Shown: positions 1 through 7,384, numbered from the stretch's first letter. The stretch is 23,466 nucleotides of DNA from a bacterium (GCA_029548585.1 JAKPNC010000039.1:1-23466); one strand, 5' to 3'. Notes: generated from the sequence alone by a model not told the origin. Numbers and translations: made by a program.

Positions 1-540
1 TCCCTCGGAAAGAAATTTCTTCAGGATTCCTGCAATTTCACATCTGCAAGGGCTTCCATGTTCACGTTCTTCATGATTATAACCAATACCCTGTTCGGTT
101 TTCTTTCAGGATACACTTCAAAACTCATAGGTAAGCGCAAGCCGGTTCTGACCATTGCCACTATTGTAACCCTTTTTGCTTCCTGCATGCTCTTCTTCAA
201 CCTTCTGGTCAAAGGGCCTTCGGGAATATTCCTCGCATCATACATTATGCTGGCAATCTCCGCGGCGGTATCTCCTATCTACGTTACCTCGATGAAAGAA
301 TTGTATACCGTTGATGTAACTGCCACTTCCGTGGGATTCCTCAATACCCTGTGTTACTTAGGCATAGCCTTCTTCGCATACATTGCCGGAATAGTTCTCG
401 ACATATTCAAACATGCAAGCGTGGAAATTGCAGGCGCCGTGATATACCCTGATGCCGCATACAGGACCATATTCGTGGGATGCATCCTCTTTGCCCTGGT
501 GTCATTCATTTTTTCCTTTTCCATCAAGGAGACAGCTTAG
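1..540 (+). CDS. MFS transporter, C-terminal part (5' end outside window)
   Basis: The reading frame is open from base 1 without a stop and ends at TAG 538-540, so this is the last ~179 residues of a larger membrane protein. The ATG at 58 is internal, not a start. The opening residues resemble the loop before TM7 in 12-TM major facilitator proteins (FLQD...SxARAS), and a GKRKP stretch after the first visible helix matches the cytoplasmic basic loop of that family. About five hydrophobic segments follow, and the protein ends shortly after the last one (IKETA). It should be an inner-membrane secondary transporter; the substrate cannot be told from this half. The tRNA-Arg promoter begins 15 bp after the stop. 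Confidence is high for the family, low for the substrate. Confidence 0.85.
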   Translation, partial: SLGKKFLQDSCNFTSARASMFTFFMIITNTLFGFLSGYTSKLIGKRKPVLTIATIVTLFASCMLFFNLLVKGPSGIFLASYIMLAISAAVSPIYVTSMKELYTVDVTATSVGFLNTLCYLGIAFFAYIAGIVLDIFKHASVEIAGAVIYPDAAYRTIFVGCILFALVSFIFSFSIKETA

Positions 541-555
541 AGCAAAAGAATTTTC

Positions 556-585
556 TTGCAGTTTTGAACCTTATTTCCATATAAT
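556..585 (+). promoter_or_regulatory. sigma70-type promoter of tRNA-Arg
   Basis: TTGCAG at 556-561 and a perfect TATAAT at 580-585 are separated by 18 bp. The -10 ends 8 bp before the first base of the tRNA at 594, which is the expected distance for a transcript starting just upstream of the mature 5' end. The M19 peptidase 40 bp beyond the tRNA may also be read from it. Confidence 0.7.
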
Positions 586-593
586 ATATCTAC

Positions 594-667
594 GCGCCTG
601 TAGCTCAATTGGACAGAGTGGTGGGCTTCGAACCCAACGGTTGCCCGTTCGAGTCGGGCCAGGCGCG
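594..667 (+). tRNA. tRNA-Arg (anticodon TCG)
   Basis: A full cloverleaf can be drawn. The acceptor GCGCCTG (594-600) pairs with CAGGCGC (660-666), and G667 is the discriminator. The D stem is 603-606 with 616-619. The anticodon arm 621-637 has loop CTTCGAA, giving anticodon TCG at 628-630. The T arm is GCCCG-TTCGAGT-CGGGC (643-659). The outermost anticodon-stem pair (G621/A637) is a mismatch. CCA is not encoded: the bases after 667 are CGA. The anticodon reads CGN arginine codons. Confidence 0.95.
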
Positions 668-706
668 CGAAAAATAACACTTAACAAACCACAAGGAGAG
701 AGCAAA

Positions 707-1648
707 ATGAAGAATAAAATGGTTATTTTTGACAATCACTGCGACACCATCGTTGCAGTCAGAAAAAACAACAGGAACTGGCTTATTCAATCGGAAGACG
801 GACACTGGGATGTGGAAAGGTTCCTCAAGGTAAACGGCAGGTACCAGGTAATGGCAGTCTGTCCGCCGCCCAACCTTCTCGGAGACACGGCAACTTCTTT
901 TACATTCGAGGTTCTTGGCAGTTACTACAGCGCTCTAAGAAAAACTGATAAGATCCTTACTATTCAGACAAAGGGAGACCTGGATAAAGTCGGGGAAAAA
1001 CTTGGAATAATTCTTGCAATAGAGGGGGCAAACCCGTTACTGGGAAGGGAAACTCTTCTCGAGATGTTTTTCCGCGCAGGCATCAGGCTTATTACCCTTA
1101 CGTGGAATCACAGGAACGAACTTGCCGACGGCATAGGAGTAGGAGGCAATTACGGACTGACCAATGCCGGCAAGAACCTCGTGGCAAGCATGCACGAAAA
1201 AGGCATGGCGGTAGACGTATCTCACCTCAACGAAGCAGGATTCAATGATACTGCAGAAATCCTCAAATCGGGCATGATGGCGTCCCACTCGAATTCCTTT
1301 AAAATATGCAACCACCCCAGGAATTTGAATGACAAGCAAATAAAGGCCATTGCTGACAGGAACGGAATAATCGGATTCAATTTCGCCAGCGGCTTCATTT
1401 GCAGGGAAAAGGAGCCAGGAAAGGAAACCTTCCTTGCTCACCTCAAGCACATCAGGAAGATCGGGGGATCGAAAGTGCTCGCATTTGGAGGGGATCTTGA
1501 CGGAATAAACAGAGGTCTTATCACAAACGCCCTGAAATACCCCGATCTTCTCAAATGGGCGGGAGAAATTCTCAAGGATAAGGAACTGGAAGATTTCGCA
1601 TGGAAGAATTCTTACAACTTCTTCAAGGATCTTCTCCCCGGTGCCTGA
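707..1648 (+). CDS. Membrane dipeptidase family protein (peptidase M19)
   Basis: A 313-residue zinc dipeptidase of the renal dipeptidase family, which hydrolyses dipeptides, including some with D-residues. ATG 707 is chosen because AAGGAG lies 693-698. An in-frame ORF extends further upstream but runs through the tRNA and cannot be the true start. Expected M19 metal ligands are all visible: HxD at His11/Asp13, Glu106 in AIEGAN, His173 in VDVSH and His194 in ASHSN. The HPRNL motif (203-207) and FGGDLDG (260-266) match the substrate-binding Arg and the conserved Asp of the family. There is no signal peptide or membrane anchor, so it is probably cytoplasmic. The length is normal for short bacterial members. 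Substrate unknown. Confidence 0.9.
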   Translation: MKNKMVIFDNHCDTIVAVRKNNRNWLIQSEDGHWDVERFLKVNGRYQVMAVCPPPNLLGDTATSFTFEVLGSYYSALRKTDKILTIQTKGDLDKVGEKLGIILAIEGANPLLGRETLLEMFFRAGIRLITLTWNHRNELADGIGVGGNYGLTNAGKNLVASMHEKGMAVDVSHLNEAGFNDTAEILKSGMMASHSNSFKICNHPRNLNDKQIKAIADRNGIIGFNFASGFICREKEPGKETFLAHLKHIRKIGGSKVLAFGGDLDGINRGLITNALKYPDLLKWAGEILKDKELEDFAWKNSYNFFKDLLPGA

Positions 1649-1649
1649 A

Positions 1650-1679
1650 AAAGAGGCTGAGGGAAAACTCTTTATCTTT
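1650..1679 (+). terminator. Possible Rho-independent terminator after the M19 peptidase
   Basis: AAAGAG at 1650-1655 pairs with CTCTTT at 1668-1673 across a 12-nt loop, followed by a U-rich tail ending in TTTT (1677-1680). It begins immediately after the stop codon. The stem is only 6 bp and AT-rich, so it is weak. Confidence 0.35.
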
Positions 1680-1743
1680 TTATTGATATAAGGTAGAATA
1701 TAGTGTTTATTGATACCTTTCTTTTGTTTTTTTTACAAAAAAT

Positions 1744-1816
1744 GGTGGGTGTAGCTCAGAGGCAGAGCGCTAGACTGTGGATCTAGGTGCCGGGGGTTCA
1801 ATTCCCCTCACCCACC
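1744..1816 (+). tRNA. tRNA-His (anticodon GTG)
   Basis: The acceptor GTGGGTG (1745-1751) pairs with CACCCAC (1809-1815). The extra 5' G at 1744 faces C1816, the histidine-specific G(-1):C73 pair. The anticodon stem CTAGA/TCTAG encloses loop CTGTGGA, giving anticodon GTG. The T loop is TTCAATT. CCA is not encoded. A run of seven T follows about 7 nt after the 3' end (1824-1830) and may help termination. Confidence 0.95.
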
Positions 1817-1923
1817 CTGGCAGTTTTTTTGCAGTCTGCACGTCTTCTTTGCTATCTTTCTCTCCTCTACCTTCAATTTCCATAATTTGTTACAAAACAA
1901 AGGCAAATGATACAATTTACTTA

Positions 1924-2583
1924 ATGAATGAATTTTCATTAGTTGTAGCACGGTATGTAATAAACCTTTTTATCTTTACAGAAAACATTTCCTTCGCATA
2001 CATATGTCTGTTTGTTCTTGGCCTGTCGTTGATATCCTTTACATGGACGATATACTTCCTTCTGCGTACTTGGGGTGAAAGAAGCCAAATAAGAGATTCC
2101 ATCCGGAAGTGCATAAAACATCCAGTACTTTTAAATCATACCGTATCTTCTGCCGATAGTTCTAAATCTTTCATAAAAGTTATTCCCTTACTATATGCAG
2201 GTATTCATCTAACATTCTTTTTGTTTCTTCTGTTATATTTTCTTTACATTACACCAATTTTTATACAACTGTATATTTTATTTGAAGCAGGTGGCCTACC
2301 ATATGGCACAAGGATATTCAACTGGATTATAAAATGTTGGTTTCTTATGCCGGTTATCCTTTCAGCAATATTTTTCGTGGATTGGAGATTCCTACAGACT
2401 ATTGTCCGGATTTCAAAGGGTAAATATGCTGTTCATTTCTGCTTATTTGCGGGAATTTTCTCAGGGAGTATCGTTTTTCTCTTTTATGTCCTTTCCTTGA
2501 TTATCCCTGTAAAGTCCGCACTTCTGGCGGTAGTCATTGGAAATGGATTTTCATACGTCGTCGGATTGGTAATTTTAACATAG
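1924..2583 (+). CDS. Hypothetical multi-pass membrane protein
   Basis: I do not recognise this protein. From ATG 1924 it has 219 residues and about six hydrophobic segments: one near 20-45, a long pair around 78-118, one near 140-155, and two or more from 170 to the C-terminus. A short basic loop (ERSQIRDSIRKCIKHP) follows the first segment, consistent with an inner-membrane protein with that loop inside. The frame opens further upstream, but it then runs through tRNA-His, so a start after 1816 is needed. ATG 1924 is the first good methionine, though no clear Shine-Dalgarno precedes it. Codons are AT-richer than in the downstream pst genes, which fits the accessory look of 1820-3600. No neighbour suggests a role. 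Confidence 0.6.
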   Translation: MNEFSLVVARYVINLFIFTENISFAYICLFVLGLSLISFTWTIYFLLRTWGERSQIRDSIRKCIKHPVLLNHTVSSADSSKSFIKVIPLLYAGIHLTFFLFLLLYFLYITPIFIQLYILFEAGGLPYGTRIFNWIIKCWFLMPVILSAIFFVDWRFLQTIVRISKGKYAVHFCLFAGIFSGSIVFLFYVLSLIIPVKSALLAVVIGNGFSYVVGLVILT

Positions 2584-2902
2584 GCCACTTATATTTATTA
2601 TAAAGAAAAAAAACGTTTAAACTCTGTGTTTTTTATTCACAAGCCTATTGTACTATCCCGGTTTAATAAGTCAAATTAAAAAAACTGGCAGGCTATATTT
2701 ATATTCTCCAGAAACTCCGGGCAGGAGATTACAGAGGTTTGAACTAATTCCCCCCAGGGACCCTCTCTCCCCAACGGTAAATTGCTGATGATGAGGATAA
2801 TCCGTATTACAGACAAGAGTATTTGAGGTTGAACTGCAAGGATGGATGGGAAATAATTTGCCTTTCAGGCTGATACGGTACCAGAATCCATTTATTATGT
2901 TT
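2584..2902. other. AT-rich intergenic stretch holding repeat copy 1
   Basis: About 320 bp between the converging membrane-protein gene and the toxin gene. The only recognisable element is the direct repeat at 2700-2764. The A/T runs at 2605-2632 could form a weak AT-only hairpin. An ORF on the minus strand (2671-2952) overlaps the toxin end and reads the repeat in one frame; I do not consider it a gene. Confidence 0.6.
2700..2764 (+). repeat. 65-bp direct repeat, copy 1 (flanks the toxin-antitoxin module)
   Basis: It starts TATATTCTCCAGAAACTCC and ends CCCAGGGACCCT. It matches 3521-3584 base for base, except for one extra T before the run of six C. Both copies have the same orientation. On the plus strand both read the same 15 codons ending in TAA (YILQKLRAGDYRGLN), possibly the tail of a vanished gene or just part of a mobile repeat. 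CTCC-GGGCA-GGAG inside could form a small hairpin. Confidence 0.9.
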
Positions 2903-3160
2903 TTATTTCCTTTTCCGGTAGATATCTTTTCTGTGTCCGACTGTCTCTGCAAAAATCTTATCTTCTTCTATGGCGTAGATAATACGGTATTCTCCAATTC
3001 TATAAGACAACTCTCCTTTTAAATCTCCTGTCAGCTTTTTACCGATAAATGGATTGTTTTTTAATGCCGGCAGGATTTCTCTTACTCTGGATTGAACCTT
3101 ATCCGGTAGCTTTTCATATCTTTTAATAAAGGTGTTTGTCAAAAAGAGATTATATTTCAC
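2903..3160 (-). CDS. RelE/ParE-family toxin
   Basis: An 85-residue protein with the features of the RelE/ParE toxin superfamily: an N-terminal basic helix segment (FIKRYEKLPDKVQSRV), then LKGELSYRIGEYRIIYAI and the closing VGHRKDIY motif that forms the C-terminal strands of the fold. RelE members cleave mRNA at the ribosome and ParE members poison gyrase; the sequence alone does not settle which applies. It is the second gene of the pair. Its GTG start (3158-3160) overlaps the antitoxin stop as GTGA, so translation is probably coupled. The antitoxin comes first, as is usual for Phd/YefM-type pairs. The stop codon is followed by AAACATAATAAA, also found at the end of the ABC ATPase gene. Confidence 0.88.
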   Translation of the reverse strand: MKYNLFLTNTFIKRYEKLPDKVQSRVREILPALKNNPFIGKKLTGDLKGELSYRIGEYRIIYAIEEDKIFAETVGHRKDIYRKRK

Positions 3161-3408
3161 GAATTATCCCTAAAGTATTCTTCGTACGATTTAAATCTCT
3201 TGTTTTTAATATCTTCTTTTGCTGCAACAATATCCTTGAGCAGTTTTCTATCAGCAAGTATTTCCAGTGTTTCCATCTCTTCCAGGCTTACTATCACGGC
3301 TTTCGCTTTAGACCTTTGCGTAATTATATATCTTTCTCCCAAAGAAATTTCCTTTATTATCTGCGGCAGTTTTGTTCTTGTTTCCACGACTCCAATAACT
3401 TTGTCCAT
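3157..3408 (-). CDS. Phd/YefM-family antitoxin
   Basis: An 83-residue antitoxin. The N-terminal part (residues 1-50: VIGVVETRTKLPQIIKE, GERYIITQRSKAKAVIVSLEEME) is the DNA-binding Phd/YefM fold. The C-terminal helix (ADRKLLKDIVAAKEDIKN, then FKSYEEYF) is the part that normally wraps the toxin. I chose ATG 3408 over the TTG at 3429 because GGAGGTG lies 6 nt upstream of it and because the -10 box would overlap the longer start. It should neutralise the RelE/ParE toxin and repress its own promoter through the palindrome at 3433-3446. Confidence 0.88.
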   Translation of the reverse strand: MDKVIGVVETRTKLPQIIKEISLGERYIITQRSKAKAVIVSLEEMETLEILADRKLLKDIVAAKEDIKNKRFKSYEEYFRDNS

Positions 3409-3428
3409 AGGTAACACCTCCGATACCA

Positions 3429-3457
3429 ATTATACGGTTAACCGTACATTTTGTCAA
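3429..3457 (-). promoter_or_regulatory. Consensus sigma70 promoter of the toxin-antitoxin operon
   Basis: On the minus strand, TTGACA (3457-3452) and TATAAT (3434-3429) are separated by exactly 17 bp. Both hexamers are perfect matches to consensus. The Shine-Dalgarno and ATG of the antitoxin follow directly. Such a strong promoter is expected to need autorepression. Confidence 0.85.
3433..3446. promoter_or_regulatory. Palindromic operator inside the toxin-antitoxin promoter
   Basis: TACGGTTAACCGTA is a perfect 14-bp palindrome filling most of the -35/-10 spacer and touching the -10 box. Its position and symmetry fit binding of a Phd/YefM antitoxin dimer that blocks RNA polymerase. The function is inferred from position. 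Confidence 0.7.
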
Positions 3458-3520
3458 TGATTGGGTAGAAGAAAAATGAAGGGTTCAAGATGTTATATTG
3501 AATATCACACAGGCATTGCC

Positions 3521-3584
3521 TATATTCTCCAGAAACTCCGGGCAGGAGATTACAGAGGTTTGAACTAATCCCCCCAGGGACCCT
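3521..3584 (+). repeat. 65-bp direct repeat, copy 2
   Basis: The second copy of the element at 2700-2764, in the same orientation and lacking one T. It sits between the toxin-antitoxin promoter and the 3' end of the ABC ATPase gene, so the two copies bracket the module exactly. A shared 12-mer (TTTATTATGTTT, near 2894-2905 and 3602-3613) lies farther out on the same side of each copy. Confidence 0.9.
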
Positions 3585-3605
3585 TCCTCCCTGTAATTCT
3601 GTTTA

Positions 3606-4493
3606 TTATGTTTGTTTCACCATTGATATGAAGATATCCTCTAGTGTCATATCAAAGATATCAAATACAGAAGGATGAAAATGCGCCAGCGCATCACCCG
3701 TTTCTTGAGTGTAATCTTTTACCGTAAGAGTCAATTCGTGCCCCGTGGTTCTTCTGTCCAGGATCCCGGTGATATTGATATCCGCGGGAACGGTTCCATC
3801 AAAGACCATCCGTATCTTCCTGACAGAACTTTTCAATGATTCAACAGTTCCCGAGAATATGAGTTTTCCGTTTTCAAGGATACCGACATTGTCGGCTACC
3901 CGCTCGATCTCGTTTACAATATGAGTAGAGAAGAAAACCGTTCTTCCATTGTTATTTATATACTCAATAATCGTTTCCATGACTTCTCTGCGTACAACCG
4001 GATCCAATCCTGCCATGGGATCGTCAAATATTAAGATCTCAGGGCTGTGTGCAAGCGCAAGAATAAGAGAGAGTTTTCCGTACATTCCGCGGGAAAGGTC
4101 TTTCAGTTTCATATCTTCTGACAGGCAAAACTTGTCCAGTAAGTTGTATGCGGTTTTTCCGGCCCATGTTGGATAAAAGGATTCGCTGAAATTAAGAAGG
4201 TCTTCAATACTCATCCAGTCATACATTCTCTGTCGCTCTGCCACATACCCGACATTAACCTTGACTCCAACCGGATCTTTTTCAGGATCTTTGCCCAGAA
4301 TGTTTACTTCACCGGCCGTTCTCTTGAGAAGACCCATGAGCATCCTGATAGTGGTCGTCTTACCCGCTCCATTTCTACCGAGAAAAACGTATATGGAACC
4401 TGCGGGCACTTTAAGATCAAGGTTATCCACAATCTGTTTGTGTCTTGTGAATCTCTTAGTCAATCTGTTTGTTTCAATTGCAAAACGCGACAT
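3606..4493 (-). CDS. ABC transporter ATP-binding protein (YtrB-like)
   Basis: A 295-residue ATPase that would power the permease encoded just upstream. Visible elements: Walker A GRNGAGKT (39-46), a degenerate signature LSRGMYGKL (133-141) where LSGGQ is usual, Walker B ILIFDD (153-158), D-loop GLDP and switch His191. The Q-loop position reads YVAERQ. The catalytic Glu after Walker B is Asp158, a conservative but rate-lowering change in studied ABC ATPases. Residues 220-295 form a C-terminal extension typical of ABC-2 drug or peptide exporters. The start ATG has GGGGG 5 nt upstream. It is third in the gntR-permease-ATPase operon, 25 bp after the permease stop. Substrate unknown; related GntR/YtrA-linked systems respond to cell-wall-active antibiotics. 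Confidence 0.88.
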   Translation of the reverse strand: MSRFAIETNRLTKRFTRHKQIVDNLDLKVPAGSIYVFLGRNGAGKTTTIRMLMGLLKRTAGEVNILGKDPEKDPVGVKVNVGYVAERQRMYDWMSIEDLLNFSESFYPTWAGKTAYNLLDKFCLSEDMKLKDLSRGMYGKLSLILALAHSPEILIFDDPMAGLDPVVRREVMETIIEYINNNGRTVFFSTHIVNEIERVADNVGILENGKLIFSGTVESLKSSVRKIRMVFDGTVPADINITGILDRRTTGHELTLTVKDYTQETGDALAHFHPSVFDIFDMTLEDIFISMVKQT

Positions 4494-4518
4494 TTATCCC
4501 CCATTTCTTTCCTGTCTC

Positions 4519-6642
4519 CTATTTTTCCATATAATGCGCAATGTCATCTATTTCCGTAGATTCCAGGTATCCGTCGTTATCTTTTTGATTTGGTCCTACG
4601 CTATATACTATGAACCCGTCTCCTTCTCGTCTGTAAATATAATCATTACCGCTGAAGGGATCTTCCGGCAAAGATTTCATGATTGTTGAAACAAGCATTC
4701 CAAGCGAGTCGGGATATTTTCCGTGGATTTTCTTATACATATAAATGGCAAGAGTTAATTGCATAGTATCGATATATGCGCTAGATCTGTTCTGTCTATT
4801 TATGATCATATCACCATAATGACCCAATATATAATAATTTTCAAACAATATGAGGGGAGCAGCCTTCGATGTTTCTTTCGTCATTCGTTTGACGAAGATA
4901 TCATAGGAATCCCTGATTTCGTAGAACGGCTTATTAGCCAGCTTTTGACATTCTGTCATCATAGAAATATCGTTGGCTATGTAAGACATCATTAGAGGAC
5001 GGAAAATAAAACTGAGGCGGATACGGGAACCCAACCAGGGCCAGAATGGTAGCGGATCGTTATAATATCCATTAATTGCTAAAAAATATTCACTCAGTGG
5101 AATAGTCCTCTCCAGAATCTTCTTGTAAAAGAGGTTATAACGGACGGTCGCAGTTTCTTCTATAGCGGCTTTACCATCCATTTTCTTATCAGATAGAACC
5201 TTCATAAATCTGATACATTTCTCTTTCGTAAACATTTCTGGAGTCGTAAGAAGCGCAAATTGAAGAATGGATATACCGTTAGAATTAAACGTATCTCTGT
5301 AAGATTCATAAATTTTCATATCTCTAAAAGCATCACCCATTGCCAGGAGAGTAAGAATATCTGATGTTGCCTCATCATATATTCCCTGCTTCAGAAGGAT
5401 ATAGGCATGCGCGAACAAGAAATCTCGCAATCTCATAAGCCTTCCGGCATCGCTATCCAAGTGTTGTATACTGGTATAGAATTCTTCAAAACTGTATCCG
5501 GGAAATGAAGATGCTCGCAAAATCAGGGCATGCAGTTTCCGACTCTCAGGATTCCTGACGAATATTTGAGGGGCTTTTTCCTTCCAAAATTCGTCTTTTT
5601 CTATTCTTCTTATTCTTTCAAATTCATCTTGAGGAATTGGTTTTGCGCGTGAGGATGGAGATATCCTTTTCGTTCTTTCTGCCATATATCCATATGCCTC
5701 CTGACTGCGTGCAAAATCTTGATTCTTTTGCAATTTTTTGTGAAGAGTGAATGCCTGCCTGTATGTCAAAGCGCCATCCCTGTCAGGAAGAATAGGCGGA
5801 GGAAGGATATCGTTCATTGACAGACTCATTCCTGAAGCGCGGCTATTTTGAATTACATTCATCAATTGCACTTTAGTTATAATCGTGATAAATCCGTGCA
5901 AGGCCCAGGAACCTGATATCGTCCACAGTATGAAGAAAAGGAGTATTCTCCAAACCGGCAGATGTCGGGAAACAGAATAGCGCCAGACAAAATAGGCAAA
6001 AATAAATGAAATGATAGAAAGGAGCAATAATATTAATAAAATATGTGTGAATTTGTTCAAAACCCCGAGAGCAATAAGTAACGGACAGGCCAGAATTCCT
6101 TCAGCAATAAGAATGAAGGGCACTGCAAATATGGCGGCAAAAGCGTTTCTGATAAGCAAGGCGGAGAGAAATGAAGCGGTGTAGAAAAGAAGAGTGAGGA
6201 CCGGGGGCAATAAAAAGATAAACAGGATAGGGTTTGGTGTGTCGTATTGTTCATAGATTATTGGAGCGGGAAGGATCATATATGAAGCCAGTACGAGAAA
6301 AAAGAGCATCAGGATATTGAAAAAATATTTTGTTCTGAAGACCTTGCCTGCTGTCACCGGATAACTCATCAGGAAATCAACATGATCCCGCGACAGTTCG
6401 TTGTGGAACGGAAGGATGCCAAGAATAAGTGCGAGAAGTATGGGAAAAATATATTGTCCGAAAACTCTATTGCTATCAATGTAGTGTCTCAATGAACGCA
6501 CGGGATCTTGTTGAGGCATAAGAATATGGAGAAATATCAATAGAAAAGAAAACGCGGTCATCAACAGAAGGGCGAGCAGGAAAATATACCTGCCTTGTTT
6601 CCACTCTTTTTCAACTAACTGATGTTTTCTGTCAATTTTCAT
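4519..6642 (-). CDS. ABC-2 type permease fused to a long soluble region and a GspG-like C-terminus
   Basis: A 707-residue protein. I start it at ATG 6642, which overlaps the end of gntR by 11 bp; the longer ORF from 6693 lies wholly inside gntR. Residues 1-255 hold about seven hydrophobic segments (near 20-40, 63-79, 105-127, 138-164, 168-192, 198-219, 231-252) with the SRDHVDFLMSYPV motif between TM2 and TM3 seen in ABC-2 permeases. Residues 260-620 are soluble and mostly helical with no motif I recognise. The last ~85 residues (MQLTLAIYMYKKIHGKYPDSL, then DPFSG, YIYRREGDGFIVYSVGP and a DNDG acidic loop) resemble the C-terminal domain of type II secretion pseudopilin G, whose DxDG-like loop binds calcium. 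The soluble part probably faces outside. Substrate and role of the tail are unknown. Confidence 0.8.
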   Translation of the reverse strand: MKIDRKHQLVEKEWKQGRYIFLLALLLMTAFSFLLIFLHILMPQQDPVRSLRHYIDSNRVFGQYIFPILLALILGILPFHNELSRDHVDFLMSYPVTAGKVFRTKYFFNILMLFFLVLASYMILPAPIIYEQYDTPNPILFIFLLPPVLTLLFYTASFLSALLIRNAFAAIFAVPFILIAEGILACPLLIALGVLNKFTHILLILLLLSIISFIFAYFVWRYSVSRHLPVWRILLFFILWTISGSWALHGFITIITKVQLMNVIQNSRASGMSLSMNDILPPPILPDRDGALTYRQAFTLHKKLQKNQDFARSQEAYGYMAERTKRISPSSRAKPIPQDEFERIRRIEKDEFWKEKAPQIFVRNPESRKLHALILRASSFPGYSFEEFYTSIQHLDSDAGRLMRLRDFLFAHAYILLKQGIYDEATSDILTLLAMGDAFRDMKIYESYRDTFNSNGISILQFALLTTPEMFTKEKCIRFMKVLSDKKMDGKAAIEETATVRYNLFYKKILERTIPLSEYFLAINGYYNDPLPFWPWLGSRIRLSFIFRPLMMSYIANDISMMTECQKLANKPFYEIRDSYDIFVKRMTKETSKAAPLILFENYYILGHYGDMIINRQNRSSAYIDTMQLTLAIYMYKKIHGKYPDSLGMLVSTIMKSLPEDPFSGNDYIYRREGDGFIVYSVGPNQKDNDGYLESTEIDDIAHYMEK

Positions 6643-7018
6643 CCTTGCGATTCCTGTGCAGACGGTAATTGAAAACAGAGGCGAGTTCTTCACGGGTGAA
6701 TCCTAAAGAAAAAGCCCGTTTGATCGCAGTATCGAGTAATTCCGCTAAAATTTCGGGTTTCTTTTCAGCAATTACCGCTATTGCATCTGCCGGAATGACG
6801 AATGCCCTTTCTGAAAATGTCAGAATTTTCTCTTTTGAAAGCTCTTTGTAAGTGTGGTAAACAATTTTTGGGTGGATGTGCAATTCGACTGCAAGATCTT
6901 TAATTGAGGGTAGAAAATCTCCCGGTTTGAGAATGCCGCTTAATATCATGTATTCGATCTGGCGCACAATCTGCAGATACAATGGAACGCCGCTTTCGGT
7001 ATCAAGTTGGATATTCAT
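6632..7018 (-). CDS. GntR-family transcriptional regulator (YtrA subfamily)
   Basis: A 128-residue short GntR regulator. Residues 8-75 are the winged helix-turn-helix: GVPLYLQIVRQIEYMILSG, KPGDFLPSIKDLA, then HPKIVYHTYKELSKE. The short helical tail (90-128) replaces the large ligand domain of other GntR classes, which is the mark of the YtrA subfamily. Members usually repress the ABC exporter genes encoded with them. Here it is the first gene, and its end overlaps the permease start. No strong Shine-Dalgarno precedes ATG 7018. TATAAT (minus strand, near 7086-7091) lies in an AT-rich upstream region, and TAGCGAAACGCT/TAGCGA motifs at 7021-7045 could be its operator; both are tentative. Confidence 0.88.
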   Translation of the reverse strand: MNIQLDTESGVPLYLQIVRQIEYMILSGILKPGDFLPSIKDLAVELHIHPKIVYHTYKELSKEKILTFSERAFVIPADAIAVIAEKKPEILAELLDTAIKRAFSLGFTREELASVFNYRLHRNRKDEN

Positions 7019-7222
7019 AATATCGCTATTAAAGCGTTTCGCTATCCACCTTTAAAGATATCTATCATTTTATCACGATCATTATATTATACAAGGGCAA
7101 TGCGGGCAATAACTTTGAAACAACTGAAAAAAGCATTAGCCGGATTTGTTCGAAAAATCCTGGTGCTTTCAAAACCTTTGCGGAACAAGGATTTTTCCAC
7201 ACAAGCGTCTCCAATTATGCGG

Positions 7223-7290
7223 TCATCCTAAAAATGCTTCTCTTCAGGATCTTTTTTCCCCTTTACCCTTAGAGGATAGTGAGGTGGGCA
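7223..7290 (+). repeat. Degenerate copy of the composite repeat
   Basis: TCATCCTAAAAATGCTTC and CTTCAGGATCT here match TCATCCTGGAAACGCTTC and CTTCAGAATCT at 7352-7381. It is followed by a decayed version of the CCCTT-GGGG-GTGAGGTGGG arm. This half-copy adjoins the fuller copy at 7293-7384. Confidence 0.6.
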
Positions 7291-7292
7291 CA

Positions 7293-7384
7293 CCTCTTTT
7301 CCACTCTACCCTTAGGGGAGAGGGATAGGGTGAGGGGGGCTTTCTGCCTTATCATCCTGGAAACGCTTCTCTTCAGAATCTCAA
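7293..7384 (+). repeat. Composite palindromic repeat, copy upstream of the methyltransferase
   Basis: It is made of a hairpin arm (CTCTACCCTTAGGGGAGAG, 7304-7322), a GGGTGAGGGGGGCTTTC block and a tail TCATCCTGGAAACGCTTC ... CAGAATCTCAA. The same three blocks in the same order occur at 8682-8763, about 75 percent alike by eye. It is intergenic, non-coding and REP-like. Confidence 0.75.

Noticed and set aside
452..706. N-terminal extension of the M19 peptidase ORF
   Set aside because: It runs through the end of the MFS gene and the whole tRNA-Arg; the ATG at 707 has a good ribosome site and the family N-terminus.
1801..1816. tRNA-His 3' end as an attachment site with a copy in the 65-bp repeats
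   Set aside because: Only AATTCCCC is shared, which is too short to mean anything.
2671..2952. 93-codon minus-strand ORF near the first 65-bp repeat
   Set aside because: It overlaps the end of the toxin gene, translates the repeat, and has no family features or ribosome site.
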